NCBI GenBank assembly: GCA_938037185.1
Contig: CALHQK010000072.1
Coordinates: forward strand, 1 to 13,540
DNA: 13,540 bases
DNA from: an uncultured Riemerella sp.
Lineage (GTDB): Bacteria; Bacteroidota; Bacteroidia; Flavobacteriales; Weeksellaceae
Reading direction: 5' to 3'
Each line of letters starts with the position of its first letter. The stretch's first letter is position 1. The translations under genes and the position numbers were made by a program. The notes under the pieces were generated by a model. That model was not told the origin of the DNA. It saw only the letters and a program-made list of their open reading frames with translations, and ran no database searches. Of the stretch, positions 1-7,325 are shown one piece after another.

Positions 1-521
1 TCCTCGCCTTTTATTTCTTGGTTGAGCTGGTCTACTGCCGCCTTACCCGTTCCTGTAACTGACTGATATGTAGACACTACTACTCTTTTCAGTCCGTATT
101 TTTTGTGCAGTGGATTTAGAATCATTACCAGCTGAATCGTAGAGCAGTTAGGATTTGCAATGATTTTGTCTTCTTGGGTCAGAACATCGGCATTTATCTC
201 TGGAACAACCAGTTTTTTAGTAACATCCATCCTCCAAGCCGAAGAATTATCAATCACCGTAGTTCCGGCCTCTGCAAATTTCGGTGCAAACTCCAGAGAA
301 GTTCCTCCACCAGCTGAAAACAGTGCTATCTCTGGCTTCATATCGATGGCATCCTGCATGGACACAACCGAGTATTCTTTGCCTTTAAAACTAATTTTTT
401 TTCCAACAGATTTTTCCGAAGCCACTGGAATAATTTCCTTCACGGGAAAATTCCTTTCTTCCAAAACTTTCAGCATGATTTGTCCTACCATTCCTGTAGC
501 ACCCACTACCGCAATTTTCAT
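1..521 (-). CDS. asd: Aspartate-semialdehyde dehydrogenase (N-terminal part; cut by window edge)
   Basis: The enzyme catalyses NADPH-dependent reduction of aspartyl-4-phosphate to aspartate-4-semialdehyde, the branch point to lysine/diaminopimelate, threonine and methionine, in the cytoplasm. I translated 173 codons from the ATG at 521-519. The protein opens with MKIAVVGATGMVG, a Rossmann dinucleotide-binding loop. FSAGGG lies near residues 68-73, DNSSAWRM at 91-98 and VPEIN at 106-110. NPNCST carries the catalytic cysteine at residue 126. TYQSVTGTG at about 151-159 is also typical of the family. Roughly half of the usual ~330 residues is present; the C-terminal catalytic half lies beyond base 1. 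Only 20 bases separate it from the upstream small membrane protein gene, so the two are probably co-transcribed. No Shine-Dalgarno sequence precedes the start. Identification is firm. Confidence 0.96.
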   Translation of the reverse strand, partial: MKIAVVGATGMVGQIMLKVLEERNFPVKEIIPVASEKSVGKKISFKGKEYSVVSMQDAIDMKPEIALFSAGGGTSLEFAPKFAEAGTTVIDNSSAWRMDVTKKLVVPEINADVLTQEDKIIANPNCSTIQLVMILNPLHKKYGLKRVVVSTYQSVTGTGKAAVDQLNQEIKGE

Positions 522-541
522 ATGAGTAAGTTCAATTTTAA

Positions 542-958
542 TTAACCAAAAATAAGCCTCCAAGGATATGCATACTCAAAAAGTAATGCTGCTGCCAATG
601 CAATGATAACTATTTTTAGGTTTAGTTTTTGATGCTTTTTTAGGTATGTATATACATATGTTATCATTCCAGCACAGATCAAAATAATTATTCCATACTC
701 AAAAAGCTTAAAAAACGAAGAAAATCCTGAAGCCTCCGAGAATTCTAGTGAATAAACTCCTAAAAAGACACCCAATATTCCTTGTATGTATAATAACATC
801 ATCGAAAAAAAGCCTGTTTTTCTCAAAACTTCTGAAATTGCACCTTTATAACTAAGATGTACTTGTAATAATAGAAAAATAAATGCTCCGAAAACGACCA
901 CTGTAGAAAAAGAAATTCCCTTGTGTGTGCTATATACACTATTAAATAAATCCTCCAT
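542..958 (-). CDS. Small four-helix membrane protein, possibly of the flavobacterial 'cytochrome B'-like group
   Basis: This 138-residue protein has four hydrophobic segments at about residues 17-35, 48-68, 86-106 and 114-131, with basic patches (RK at 46-47, KKHQK at 107-111) between them. It ends in YPWRLIFG. From memory, its helix layout, the His near the start (H12, in THKG), the Gln-rich second helix and the terminal PWR resemble small Bacteroidetes membrane proteins often named 'cytochrome B'. The heme-ligand pattern is not convincing, so no redox function is claimed. The gene lies 20 bases upstream of asd on the same strand and probably shares its transcript. The start codon follows an AT-rich leader with a TAnnTTTG element 20 bases upstream. 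It could equally be an uncharacterised inner-membrane protein. Confidence 0.75.
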   Translation of the reverse strand: MEDLFNSVYSTHKGISFSTVVVFGAFIFLLLQVHLSYKGAISEVLRKTGFFSMMLLYIQGILGVFLGVYSLEFSEASGFSSFFKLFEYGIIILICAGMITYVYTYLKKHQKLNLKIVIIALAAALLFEYAYPWRLIFG

Positions 959-978
959 TTTATTCTAAATTATAAACG

Positions 979-986
979 CAAATATA
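979..986 (-). promoter_or_regulatory. Candidate -7 promoter element of the small membrane protein-asd unit
   Basis: On the minus strand the bases read TATATTTG, a full match to the flavobacterial TAnnTTTG -7 element, 20 bases before the ATG at 958. No TTG is seen at the expected -33 distance, which falls inside the terminator hairpin of the preceding gene. Predicted from sequence only. Confidence 0.4.
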
Positions 987-1014
987 AAAAAATCCTAACT
1001 AAAAAGTTAGGATT
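986..1014 (-). terminator. Rho-independent terminator of the TonB-dependent receptor gene
   Basis: A perfect 10-bp inverted repeat (AATCCTAACT, 991-1000, pairing with AGTTAGGATT, 1005-1014) encloses a 4-base loop. On the minus strand it is followed directly by five T residues (990-986). It begins 27 bases after the receptor's stop codon, which is the right place and orientation. The plus-strand direction has no comparable T run. Confidence 0.85.
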
Positions 1015-1041
1015 TCTATTTATTATATTCTTGGTTTTTTA

Positions 1042-3567
1042 CTAGAAGTTGAATGCTACACTAGCAGACCAAGTCCTTCCCGCTCCGAAGAATACTTTGT
1101 TTCCTGTATCTATTCCTTTGTACTTAATCCCTGTTGCATCAGGATCTCCATCACGAAGACTTGTAGAAGCATCAGAAATGTAGTAAGTATCTATTACATT
1201 ATAAACATTCGCTCCAAAAGTAAAGTACTGAGAAGGCTCTCTTAGTCTTAGTTTATATGAAACACCCAAGTCTAAGAGATTGTAATCTGGCAATCTAAGA
1301 GCTCCTTTATCCTGTCTTGCTGCTGTTCTGTAGTCAGCAGTATTAACAGCTGAATAAAGATTTCCAACAAATCTCCAAGTTCCATAGATGCTCAGGTCAC
1401 TTATCGGTCTGATAGTAGTTCCTAAAGATGCTGTAAGCTGAGGAATACTACTGTTTCCGCTTCCTCCTACTTTTACTTTATCTAAATATAAAGTTGTTCT
1501 TTCTGATCCAGGAATAGGAACATTACTTTCATCAAAATTTGTTCCTATGGCATTTCCTCTATATTTATAGTCTCCATAAGAGAACATCCCTTGGAATTCT
1601 ATGAATTTCACTGGTTTATATGTAGCGTCTACTTCTACCCCCATATGAACCTGGGTAATTCCATTGATTTCAGAGTAACCTCTCACAGAACCAAATGTCT
1701 GATTTCCTATTCTCATCCATCTATCTTTCCATTCTGTTCTGTATAGGTTAAGGTTAGCATTGAATTTAGGAGATCTGAAACCATATCCTACTTCTGCAGA
1801 GAATATTTTCTCGTTTGTCAAGTTAGGGTTTACTACCTGCTGGTTATTCGGATATACCGCATTCATAAATGGCTGCTTGCTATAAAAACCTACATTCGCG
1901 AAAACATTATGGTTTTTGTTAATATTATAATTAGCTCCCCCTTTTACATTATATCCTATAAGGTTTTTAAAGCTTGTTTTTCCATTAACAACTTGTCCTT
2001 GTTGAACTGTTACTCCATCTACAACAAAATTGTCAATTCTTCTATAAGCTTGATTAGAAATAGATCCTTGTACGAATGCAGAAAAATTATTTTTAGTAAA
2101 TTCTACCTGTCCAAAACCACTATACCAAAGCACTTCTCCGTCATTGCTATATCCTATGTGTTCCTCTTGTCCTAATGTTTTTCCTCCAAAAGGATTCCAT
2201 GAAAGGTTTTTATAATCATGTACTCTTGAAACTACTTTCGCTGGAGTGTTTCGGTTTGAACTATCTTTATAACCATTAGCACCATATAAATGAGTAAGCA
2301 CCTGATAGTGATATCCATAGTAGTATCTATCATCCGTTCCTATGGAAAAATTCCAATTGTCATTTATTTTATGCTGGAAATTTGCTAAAATACCATACCA
2401 GTTGTGAGAGTTCATAGACGCTCTTCTTACAAGAGTAGATCTCGCTGCTGCTGTATTAGCATCTACTGCTGCGTTTGCCGCGAAGATAGCATCATAGTTT
2501 ATATAACCATCAGCATCTTTGAAAGAAGCATGAGTAATTCCTTTACCTCCTACTCTTCCTATATCTCCAGTTCCACCACCTCTACCATTAGAAGCGTATA
2601 ATACAGTGCTCAATTTAGATTTTGGAGTAATGTTCCAATCCCAGTTGAGCATCATTACTGGTTTTGCGTAGAAGTTAGATTTGTTAGACAAAGCTATTCT
2701 TCTTCCTGATGCATCTGTATAGTATCCAAAATCTGGGTTATACTGTCTGTATGGGTTTCCATCTCTATCTGGATTATAATCTATATAATCTTGTATTCTG
2801 CTTGTATAACTTCTTTGGTCATGCCACTGAGGAGAAGATGTTATTGTAAACTGGAAGTTATGTTTTTTATTTGGCTCAAATCCTAAAGCAAAATAGTATG
2901 CATAAGATTCGAAGTCAGTATTTCTTACATAATAAGAACCGGCTGTTCTACTCATTAAGAAAGAGGTAGACCAGCCGTTTTTAGATTTTCCTGTATTATA
3001 TGTGAAAGAAGCCTTGTGATAGTCATTATTTGCAACTCCTATTCTTACAACTCCTCCTTTTTTCATGTCTGCTGCACGCGTAATGAAGTTCATAGTTCCC
3101 CCTACAGAAGCAATCGCTAATTTAGAAGAGCCCAAACCTCTCTGAACCTGAATGGTACTTGTAACATCTGAAAGGCCTGTCCAGTTAGAAAAATACACAG
3201 CTCCTCCTTCCATATCATTCACTGGCATACCATTTACCATCACAGCGATATTTCTAGATTCGAAACCACGCATTGTGATTCCTCCATCTCCGAAACCACC
3301 ACCAGACTTAGTTGCATACACAGATGGTGTAGTGTTAAGAACTTCTGTCAATTCCTGATTTCCTAATCTCTCAATGATTTGAGCAGATTTCACAGTAGAT
3401 ACAGCTACTGGTGTCTTTCTGTCTTTTGCAATGTCTGCTACTCCCACAAGAACTACTTCATCAATGTTCTTTTCTGAACCTTGTTTTTCCTCTTGTGCAA
3501 AATAAAAACTTGCCGTTGTTAAAGTCAATGCTGCTATCGCAGATCTCCTTAAAAAGTTTGTCTTCAT
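1042..3567 (-). CDS. TonB-dependent outer-membrane receptor, substrate unknown
   Basis: This is an 841-residue outer-membrane active transporter, energised by TonB-ExbBD. From MKTNFLRRSA it has a signal peptide (residues 1 to about 24, ending FYFAQ), a short acidic linker, a TonB-box-like segment NIDEVVLVG (34-42) and a plug domain (about 48-165, with VLNTTPSVY, GGITMRGFESRN and VQRGLGSS). A beta-barrel full of alternating aromatic strands follows, ending WSASVAFNF with the terminal Phe usual for outer-membrane proteins. The open frame extends 23 codons upstream to 3636. I prefer the ATG at 3567 because the signal peptide begins there and the longer start lies upstream of a good -7 element at 3601-3608. 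There is no N-terminal carboxypeptidase-like domain and no SusD neighbour, so it is not a typical SusC. It stands alone between its own promoter and terminator. The substrate (iron complex, vitamin, glycan or peptide) cannot be told. Confidence 0.93.
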   Translation of the reverse strand: MKTNFLRRSAIAALTLTTASFYFAQEEKQGSEKNIDEVVLVGVADIAKDRKTPVAVSTVKSAQIIERLGNQELTEVLNTTPSVYATKSGGGFGDGGITMRGFESRNIAVMVNGMPVNDMEGGAVYFSNWTGLSDVTSTIQVQRGLGSSKLAIASVGGTMNFITRAADMKKGGVVRIGVANNDYHKASFTYNTGKSKNGWSTSFLMSRTAGSYYVRNTDFESYAYYFALGFEPNKKHNFQFTITSSPQWHDQRSYTSRIQDYIDYNPDRDGNPYRQYNPDFGYYTDASGRRIALSNKSNFYAKPVMMLNWDWNITPKSKLSTVLYASNGRGGGTGDIGRVGGKGITHASFKDADGYINYDAIFAANAAVDANTAAARSTLVRRASMNSHNWYGILANFQHKINDNWNFSIGTDDRYYYGYHYQVLTHLYGANGYKDSSNRNTPAKVVSRVHDYKNLSWNPFGGKTLGQEEHIGYSNDGEVLWYSGFGQVEFTKNNFSAFVQGSISNQAYRRIDNFVVDGVTVQQGQVVNGKTSFKNLIGYNVKGGANYNINKNHNVFANVGFYSKQPFMNAVYPNNQQVVNPNLTNEKIFSAEVGYGFRSPKFNANLNLYRTEWKDRWMRIGNQTFGSVRGYSEINGITQVHMGVEVDATYKPVKFIEFQGMFSYGDYKYRGNAIGTNFDESNVPIPGSERTTLYLDKVKVGGSGNSSIPQLTASLGTTIRPISDLSIYGTWRFVGNLYSAVNTADYRTAARQDKGALRLPDYNLLDLGVSYKLRLREPSQYFTFGANVYNVIDTYYISDASTSLRDGDPDATGIKYKGIDTGNKVFFGAGRTWSASVAFNF

Positions 3568-3600
3568 AAAATTTTTTGGTTTTCTAAATTTTAAATATCG

Positions 3601-3608
3601 CAAATTTA
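3601..3608 (-). promoter_or_regulatory. Candidate -7 promoter element of the TonB-dependent receptor
   Basis: Minus-strand TAAATTTG matches TAnnTTTG exactly and lies 33 bases before the ATG at 3567. The nearest upstream TTG is about 25 bases away, longer than the usual spacing. A TTAAC-aaatc-GTTAA inverted repeat (3630-3644) lies just upstream. The element supports the shorter start of the receptor. Confidence 0.5.
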
Positions 3609-3686
3609 CGGTTATTTTTTTTACTAAAATTAACAAATCGTTAAAATTTTACATTTTAAAATATCAATCTTTCAAAAATGCCTGTT

Positions 3687-4766
3687 TTAGGACTTTACCG
3701 TAGACATGTTTTCAGAAATTTCTTCAGTCTCATCTGTGTCATTTTCTTCTTTTTTATCATTTTCAGAAAATTCGTCATGATAAACTTGAATCAACAATAT
3801 AGTAATGGAAATCAATATTGGTCCAAAAATCAACCCAATAAAGCCAAAAACCTTCAAACCTAAAATAATCCCAAATACAGAATTCAGCGGATGGATGTTT
3901 TCTATTCTTTTCAAGAATGTGAATCTCAGTATATTATCCACTCCCGCAGAAAGAAACCCAAAGAATAAAACTCCCGCCGCTCCTACTGGATTTTGGCTTG
4001 CCAACAGCATAAGTGACACTGGAACATAGGCAATCGCGCCTCCTACAATAGGGATAAGTGATGCCATAGCCGTTAAAATAAATAAGAAAAACGGACTAGA
4101 GACTCCAAAAATGAGATACCCTATGAAAACTGTGAGCCCCTGTCCAATAGCCACCACAGGAATTCCCACCACATTGGCAATGATAAGTTTTCGGAAACGC
4201 TCACCTATCTTATTGATATTAGATTTTTTCAGTGGAACAGCCTTTTCCAAAGCTCTTTCCATCGCTCGAGAATTGACCAGCATAAAATATAGAATAAAAT
4301 ACGCCGTAACGACCGTAGTAACGATATCCACCGTCGTATTCAATAAAGATGATGTATAAACAGTCACCCATTCTCCTACTTTCCTTAAATCAATGGATTG
4401 GATGATATCATAACCTGTTTTATCCTTTATATATTCATGGATTTTGTTGATATGCTCTATGCCAACCTCTATATAATCGCGGGAATTTGCCAGTTTTACC
4501 ACCAAAGTCTCCGCTATGTAATAAATCGGAACGATTATAACCAAAAGGGAAAGCAACATCAAGAAACCAATCGCCAGCCAAGGTTTCCATTTTCTCTCCT
4601 CTGTAAGTTTAAGATAATAATCTCGGAAAATGACATAAAGTGTAATTGCGCCTAGGAATGAAGGCAAAAAATCACTTAAATTAAATCCTATCAAAAACAA
4701 AAATCCGAAAATCATCCCCAGTAGGATTATCTGTCTGATTTTATTGTTACTAATTTGATTTCCCAT
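3687..4766 (-). CDS. AI-2E (PerM/UPF0118) family membrane permease
   Basis: This 359-residue polytopic inner-membrane protein has about eight hydrophobic segments (around residues 12-30, 32-47, 62-85, 145-164, 198-222, 224-258, 260-280 and 295-328). Between segments 3 and 4 lies a soluble amphipathic region (about 90-140), as in the AI-2E transporter family. Family hallmarks near the C-terminus are DNILR (277-281), HPLNSVFGIILGLKVFG and GLIFGP (311-316). Members are assigned to autoinducer-2 export, ion/proton antiport or unknown transport, so the substrate cannot be inferred. The last 30 residues are a strongly acidic, hydrophilic tail (DEFSENDKKEENDTDETEE). The gene has its own -7 element and appears monocistronic. 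No convincing terminator was found between its stop and the receptor gene. Confidence 0.9.
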   Translation of the reverse strand: MGNQISNNKIRQIILLGMIFGFLFLIGFNLSDFLPSFLGAITLYVIFRDYYLKLTEERKWKPWLAIGFLMLLSLLVIIVPIYYIAETLVVKLANSRDYIEVGIEHINKIHEYIKDKTGYDIIQSIDLRKVGEWVTVYTSSLLNTTVDIVTTVVTAYFILYFMLVNSRAMERALEKAVPLKKSNINKIGERFRKLIIANVVGIPVVAIGQGLTVFIGYLIFGVSSPFFLFILTAMASLIPIVGGAIAYVPVSLMLLASQNPVGAAGVLFFGFLSAGVDNILRFTFLKRIENIHPLNSVFGIILGLKVFGFIGLIFGPILISITILLIQVYHDEFSENDKKEENDTDETEEISENMSTVKS

Positions 4767-4791
4767 ACTAAAATTTATTCTGCAATAATAT

Positions 4792-4799
4792 CAAAAGTA
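4792..4799 (-). promoter_or_regulatory. Candidate -7 promoter element of the AI-2E family permease gene
   Basis: Minus-strand TACTTTTG matches TAnnTTTG and lies 25 bases before the ATG at 4766, just downstream of the rpsJ terminator. A possible TTG lies about 24 bases upstream, inside the terminator loop and stem, so the -33 element is weak. Confidence 0.4.
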
Positions 4800-4811
4800 T
4801 TTCAAATAAAG

Positions 4812-4845
4812 AAAATCCTTTCCCAATTTCTTAGGAAAGGATTTT
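4812..4845 (-). terminator. Hairpin terminator of the rpsL-rpsG-fusA-rpsJ operon
   Basis: A perfect 12-bp inverted repeat (AAAATCCTTTCC at 4812-4823, GGAAAGGATTTT at 4834-4845) surrounds a 10-base loop. On the minus strand the stem ends in TTTT and continues CTTTATTTG. It begins 33 bases after the rpsJ stop. The stem also has T residues on the plus-strand side, but no gene converges on it. Confidence 0.85.
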
Positions 4846-4878
4846 TATCATAGCAAAATGTATAAATACATTGTTTTA

Positions 4879-5184
4879 TCAAACTTTGATTTCTACATCT
4901 ACACCGCTTGGTAATTCTAACTTCATAAGAGCATCTACAGTCTTAGAAGAAGAAGAGTAGATATCCATCAATCTCTTGTGTGCAGAAAGCTGGAACTGTT
5001 CTCTTGCTTTTTTATTAACATGCGGAGATCTAAGCACAGTAAAGATTCTCTTGTGAGTAGGTAATGGGATTGGTCCATTTACCACAGCTCCTGTAGATTT
5101 TACTGTTTTTACGATTTTCTCAGCAGATTTATCTACTAAATTGTAATCGTAAGATTTTAATTTTATTCTGATTCTTTGTGACAT
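4879..5184 (-). CDS. rpsJ: 30S ribosomal protein S10 (NusE)
   Basis: This is a small-subunit protein of the 30S head; in other bacteria it also acts as NusE, binding NusB in antitermination. The 101-residue length is normal. Hallmarks are the start MSQRIRIKLKSYD, GPIPLPT (37-43) and SPHVNKKAREQFQ (53-65), which includes the conserved loop region, and the end LPSGVDVEIKV. It follows fusA by 17 bases and is the last gene of this operon. A strong terminator follows, and the genes that normally come after it in the S10 operon (rplC, rplD, rplW and so on) are absent here. No Shine-Dalgarno sequence is present; the leader is A/T-rich. Confidence 0.98.
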   Translation of the reverse strand: MSQRIRIKLKSYDYNLVDKSAEKIVKTVKSTGAVVNGPIPLPTHKRIFTVLRSPHVNKKAREQFQLSAHKRLMDIYSSSSKTVDALMKLELPSGVDVEIKV

Positions 5185-5201
5185 TTTAATCTAAATTTTA
5201 A

Positions 5202-7319
5202 TTAACCTCTTGCTTTAGCTATTACTTCTTCAGCCACATTCTGTGGAGCTGGTTCATATTTTTCAAACTCCATAGAAGATGTTGCTCTACCAGAAGATAA
5301 TGTTCTAAGAGCTGTTACATATCCAAACATTTCTGCTAATGGAACAAATGCTTTGATAACTTTAGCATTATTTCTATCATCCATACCGTTTACAGTACCT
5401 CTTCTTCTGTTAAGGTCACCTACGATATCCCCCATGTATTCTTCTGGAGTAACAACTTCCAATTTCATGATAGGCTCCATGATTACTGGTTTAGCAGCTT
5501 TACCAGCTTCTCTAAATCCAAGTTTAGCAGCCAATTCGAATGAAAGTTGGTCAGAGTCCACTGGGTGGAAAGAACCATCTTTTAATGTAACTTTAATTCC
5601 TTCAATCTCAAATCCAGCCAAAGGACCATTTTTCATAGCTTCTTTGAATCCTTTTTCAACAGAAGGGATAAATTCTTTTGGAATGTTACCACCTTTAATT
5701 TCGTTGATGAATTCAAGACCTGTTTTTCCTTCATCAGCAGGACCAATTTCGAAGATGATATCTGCGAACTTACCTCTACCCCCAGTTTGTTTTTTGTAAA
5801 CTTCTCTGTGGTTAGCTGTAGCTGTAAGAGATTCTTTGTACTCTACTTGTGGCTGTCCTTGGTTTACTTCTACCTTGAACTCTCTTCTCATACGGTCTAC
5901 GATGATATCCAAGTGAAGTTCTCCCATTCCTGAGATGATAGTTTGTCCAGATGCTTCATCTGTTTTCACTTGGAAAGTAGGATCCTCTTCTGCTAACTTC
6001 GCTAAAGCGTTACCCATTTTATCTTGGTCAGCTTTAGTTTTTGGTTCAACAGCGATACCGATTACCGGATCTGGGAAAATCATAGATTCAAGAACGATAG
6101 GGTTCTTTTCATCACAAAGTGTATCCCCAGTTTTGATATCTTTAAATCCTACAGCTGCACCGATATCTCCTGCTTCGATGTACTCTACAGGGTTTTGCTT
6201 ATTCGCATGCATCTGATAGATTCTTGAGATTCTTTCTTTAGAATCAGATCTTGTGTTCAACACATAAGAACCTGCATCCAACCTACCAGAATAAGCTCTA
6301 AAGAATGCCAATCTACCTACATAAGGGTCTGTAGCAATCTTAAATGCTAATGCAGCAAATGGCTCATTTACATCTGGTTTTCTTGTGATTTCAGCATCAG
6401 TTTTAGGGTCAGTTCCTTTGATATCATCTTTATCTAGTGGAGAAGGAAGGTATTTACATACAGCATCCAACATAAACTGAACTCCTTTGTTCTTAAATGA
6501 AGAACCACAAGTCATTGGGATAATAGACAAATCAATAGTTGCTTTTCTTAAAGCTTCATTGATTTCTTCTTCTGTGATAGAATCTGGATCTTCAAAGAAT
6601 TTCTCTAATAGAGATTCGTCATATTCTGCCACATTTTCTACAAGGTTTTGTCTGTATTCCAATACATCAGCTTTCATATCTTCTGGAATTGGAACAACAT
6701 CAAATGTCATACCTTGAGTATCTTCGTGCCAAACAATAGCTCTGTTCTTGATAAGGTCTACCACTCCTTTGAAGTCTTCTTCAGCTCCGATTGGTAATAC
6801 GATAGGAACAGCGTTAGAACCTAACATTTCTTTTACCTGACGGCAAACTGCCAAGAAATCAGCACCTTGTCTGTCCATCTTGTTTACGAATCCCATTCTA
6901 GCAACTTTGTAGTTGTCAGCCAATCTCCAGTTAGTTTCTGATTGTGGCTCTACTCCGTCAACCGCTGAGAATAAGAACACTAGACCATCCAATACTCTCA
7001 AAGAACGGTTTACCTCTACAGTAAAGTCAACGTGTCCTGGGGTATCGATGATGTTAAAGTGGTATCCTTTAGTTTCCGGCAGAACTTTTCCTTGGTCGGT
7101 TGGAAAATTCCAGTTACAAGTCGTAGCCGCAGAGGTAATTGTAATCCCTCTTTCAGCTTCTTGCTCCATCCAGTCCATCTGAGATGTACCTTGGTGAGTT
7201 TCACCCAACTTGTGAGTTTTACCAGTGTAAAATAAAATTCTCTCTGTAGTGGTAGTTTTCCCTGCATCGATGTGTGCCGCAATACCAATATTTCTTGTAT
7301 ATCTAAGATCTCTTCCCAT
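5202..7319 (-). CDS. fusA: Translation elongation factor G
   Basis: This GTPase drives translocation of tRNA and mRNA on the ribosome and, with RRF, ribosome recycling. The 705-residue length is full for EF-G. The G domain shows the P-loop AHIDAGKT (15-22), the switch I segment ERGITITSAAT (56-66), DTPGH (92-96) and NKMD (146-149). The remaining domains II-V run to KYEPAP near the end. Domain IV carries GGRGKFADI, and domain V carries the conserved EPIMKLEVVTPEEYMGDIVGDL region. It starts 6 bases after the rpsG stop and ends 17 bases before rpsJ, so it is translated from the str transcript. It is the only EF-G in the window; a second copy elsewhere cannot be excluded. No truncation or frameshift was seen. 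Confidence 0.99.
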   Translation of the reverse strand: MGRDLRYTRNIGIAAHIDAGKTTTTERILFYTGKTHKLGETHQGTSQMDWMEQEAERGITITSAATTCNWNFPTDQGKVLPETKGYHFNIIDTPGHVDFTVEVNRSLRVLDGLVFLFSAVDGVEPQSETNWRLADNYKVARMGFVNKMDRQGADFLAVCRQVKEMLGSNAVPIVLPIGAEEDFKGVVDLIKNRAIVWHEDTQGMTFDVVPIPEDMKADVLEYRQNLVENVAEYDESLLEKFFEDPDSITEEEINEALRKATIDLSIIPMTCGSSFKNKGVQFMLDAVCKYLPSPLDKDDIKGTDPKTDAEITRKPDVNEPFAALAFKIATDPYVGRLAFFRAYSGRLDAGSYVLNTRSDSKERISRIYQMHANKQNPVEYIEAGDIGAAVGFKDIKTGDTLCDEKNPIVLESMIFPDPVIGIAVEPKTKADQDKMGNALAKLAEEDPTFQVKTDEASGQTIISGMGELHLDIIVDRMRREFKVEVNQGQPQVEYKESLTATANHREVYKKQTGGRGKFADIIFEIGPADEGKTGLEFINEIKGGNIPKEFIPSVEKGFKEAMKNGPLAGFEIEGIKVTLKDGSFHPVDSDQLSFELAAKLGFREAGKAAKPVIMEPIMKLEVVTPEEYMGDIVGDLNRRRGTVNGMDDRNNAKVIKAFVPLAEMFGYVTALRTLSSGRATSSMEFEKYEPAPQNVAEEVIAKARG

Positions 7320-7325
7320 TTCAGA

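Noticed and set aside
160..525. Open reading frame on the plus strand (121 codons)
   Set aside because: It lies entirely opposite the asd coding frame, which has clear family motifs; it is a shadow frame.
1042..3567. Receptor as a SusC-type glycan importer
   Set aside because: No SusD follows, the N-terminal carboxypeptidase-like domain is missing and the length is below that of typical SusC proteins.
3641..3659. Hairpin TTAAAAT-tttac-ATTTTAA as terminator of the permease gene
   Set aside because: The stem is only A and T and overlaps the receptor's promoter region; it is expected by chance in this AT-rich gap.
5353..7235. Several plus-strand frames of 67-148 codons opposite fusA
   Set aside because: They mirror the strongly conserved EF-G gene and have no independent start signals or recognisable domains.
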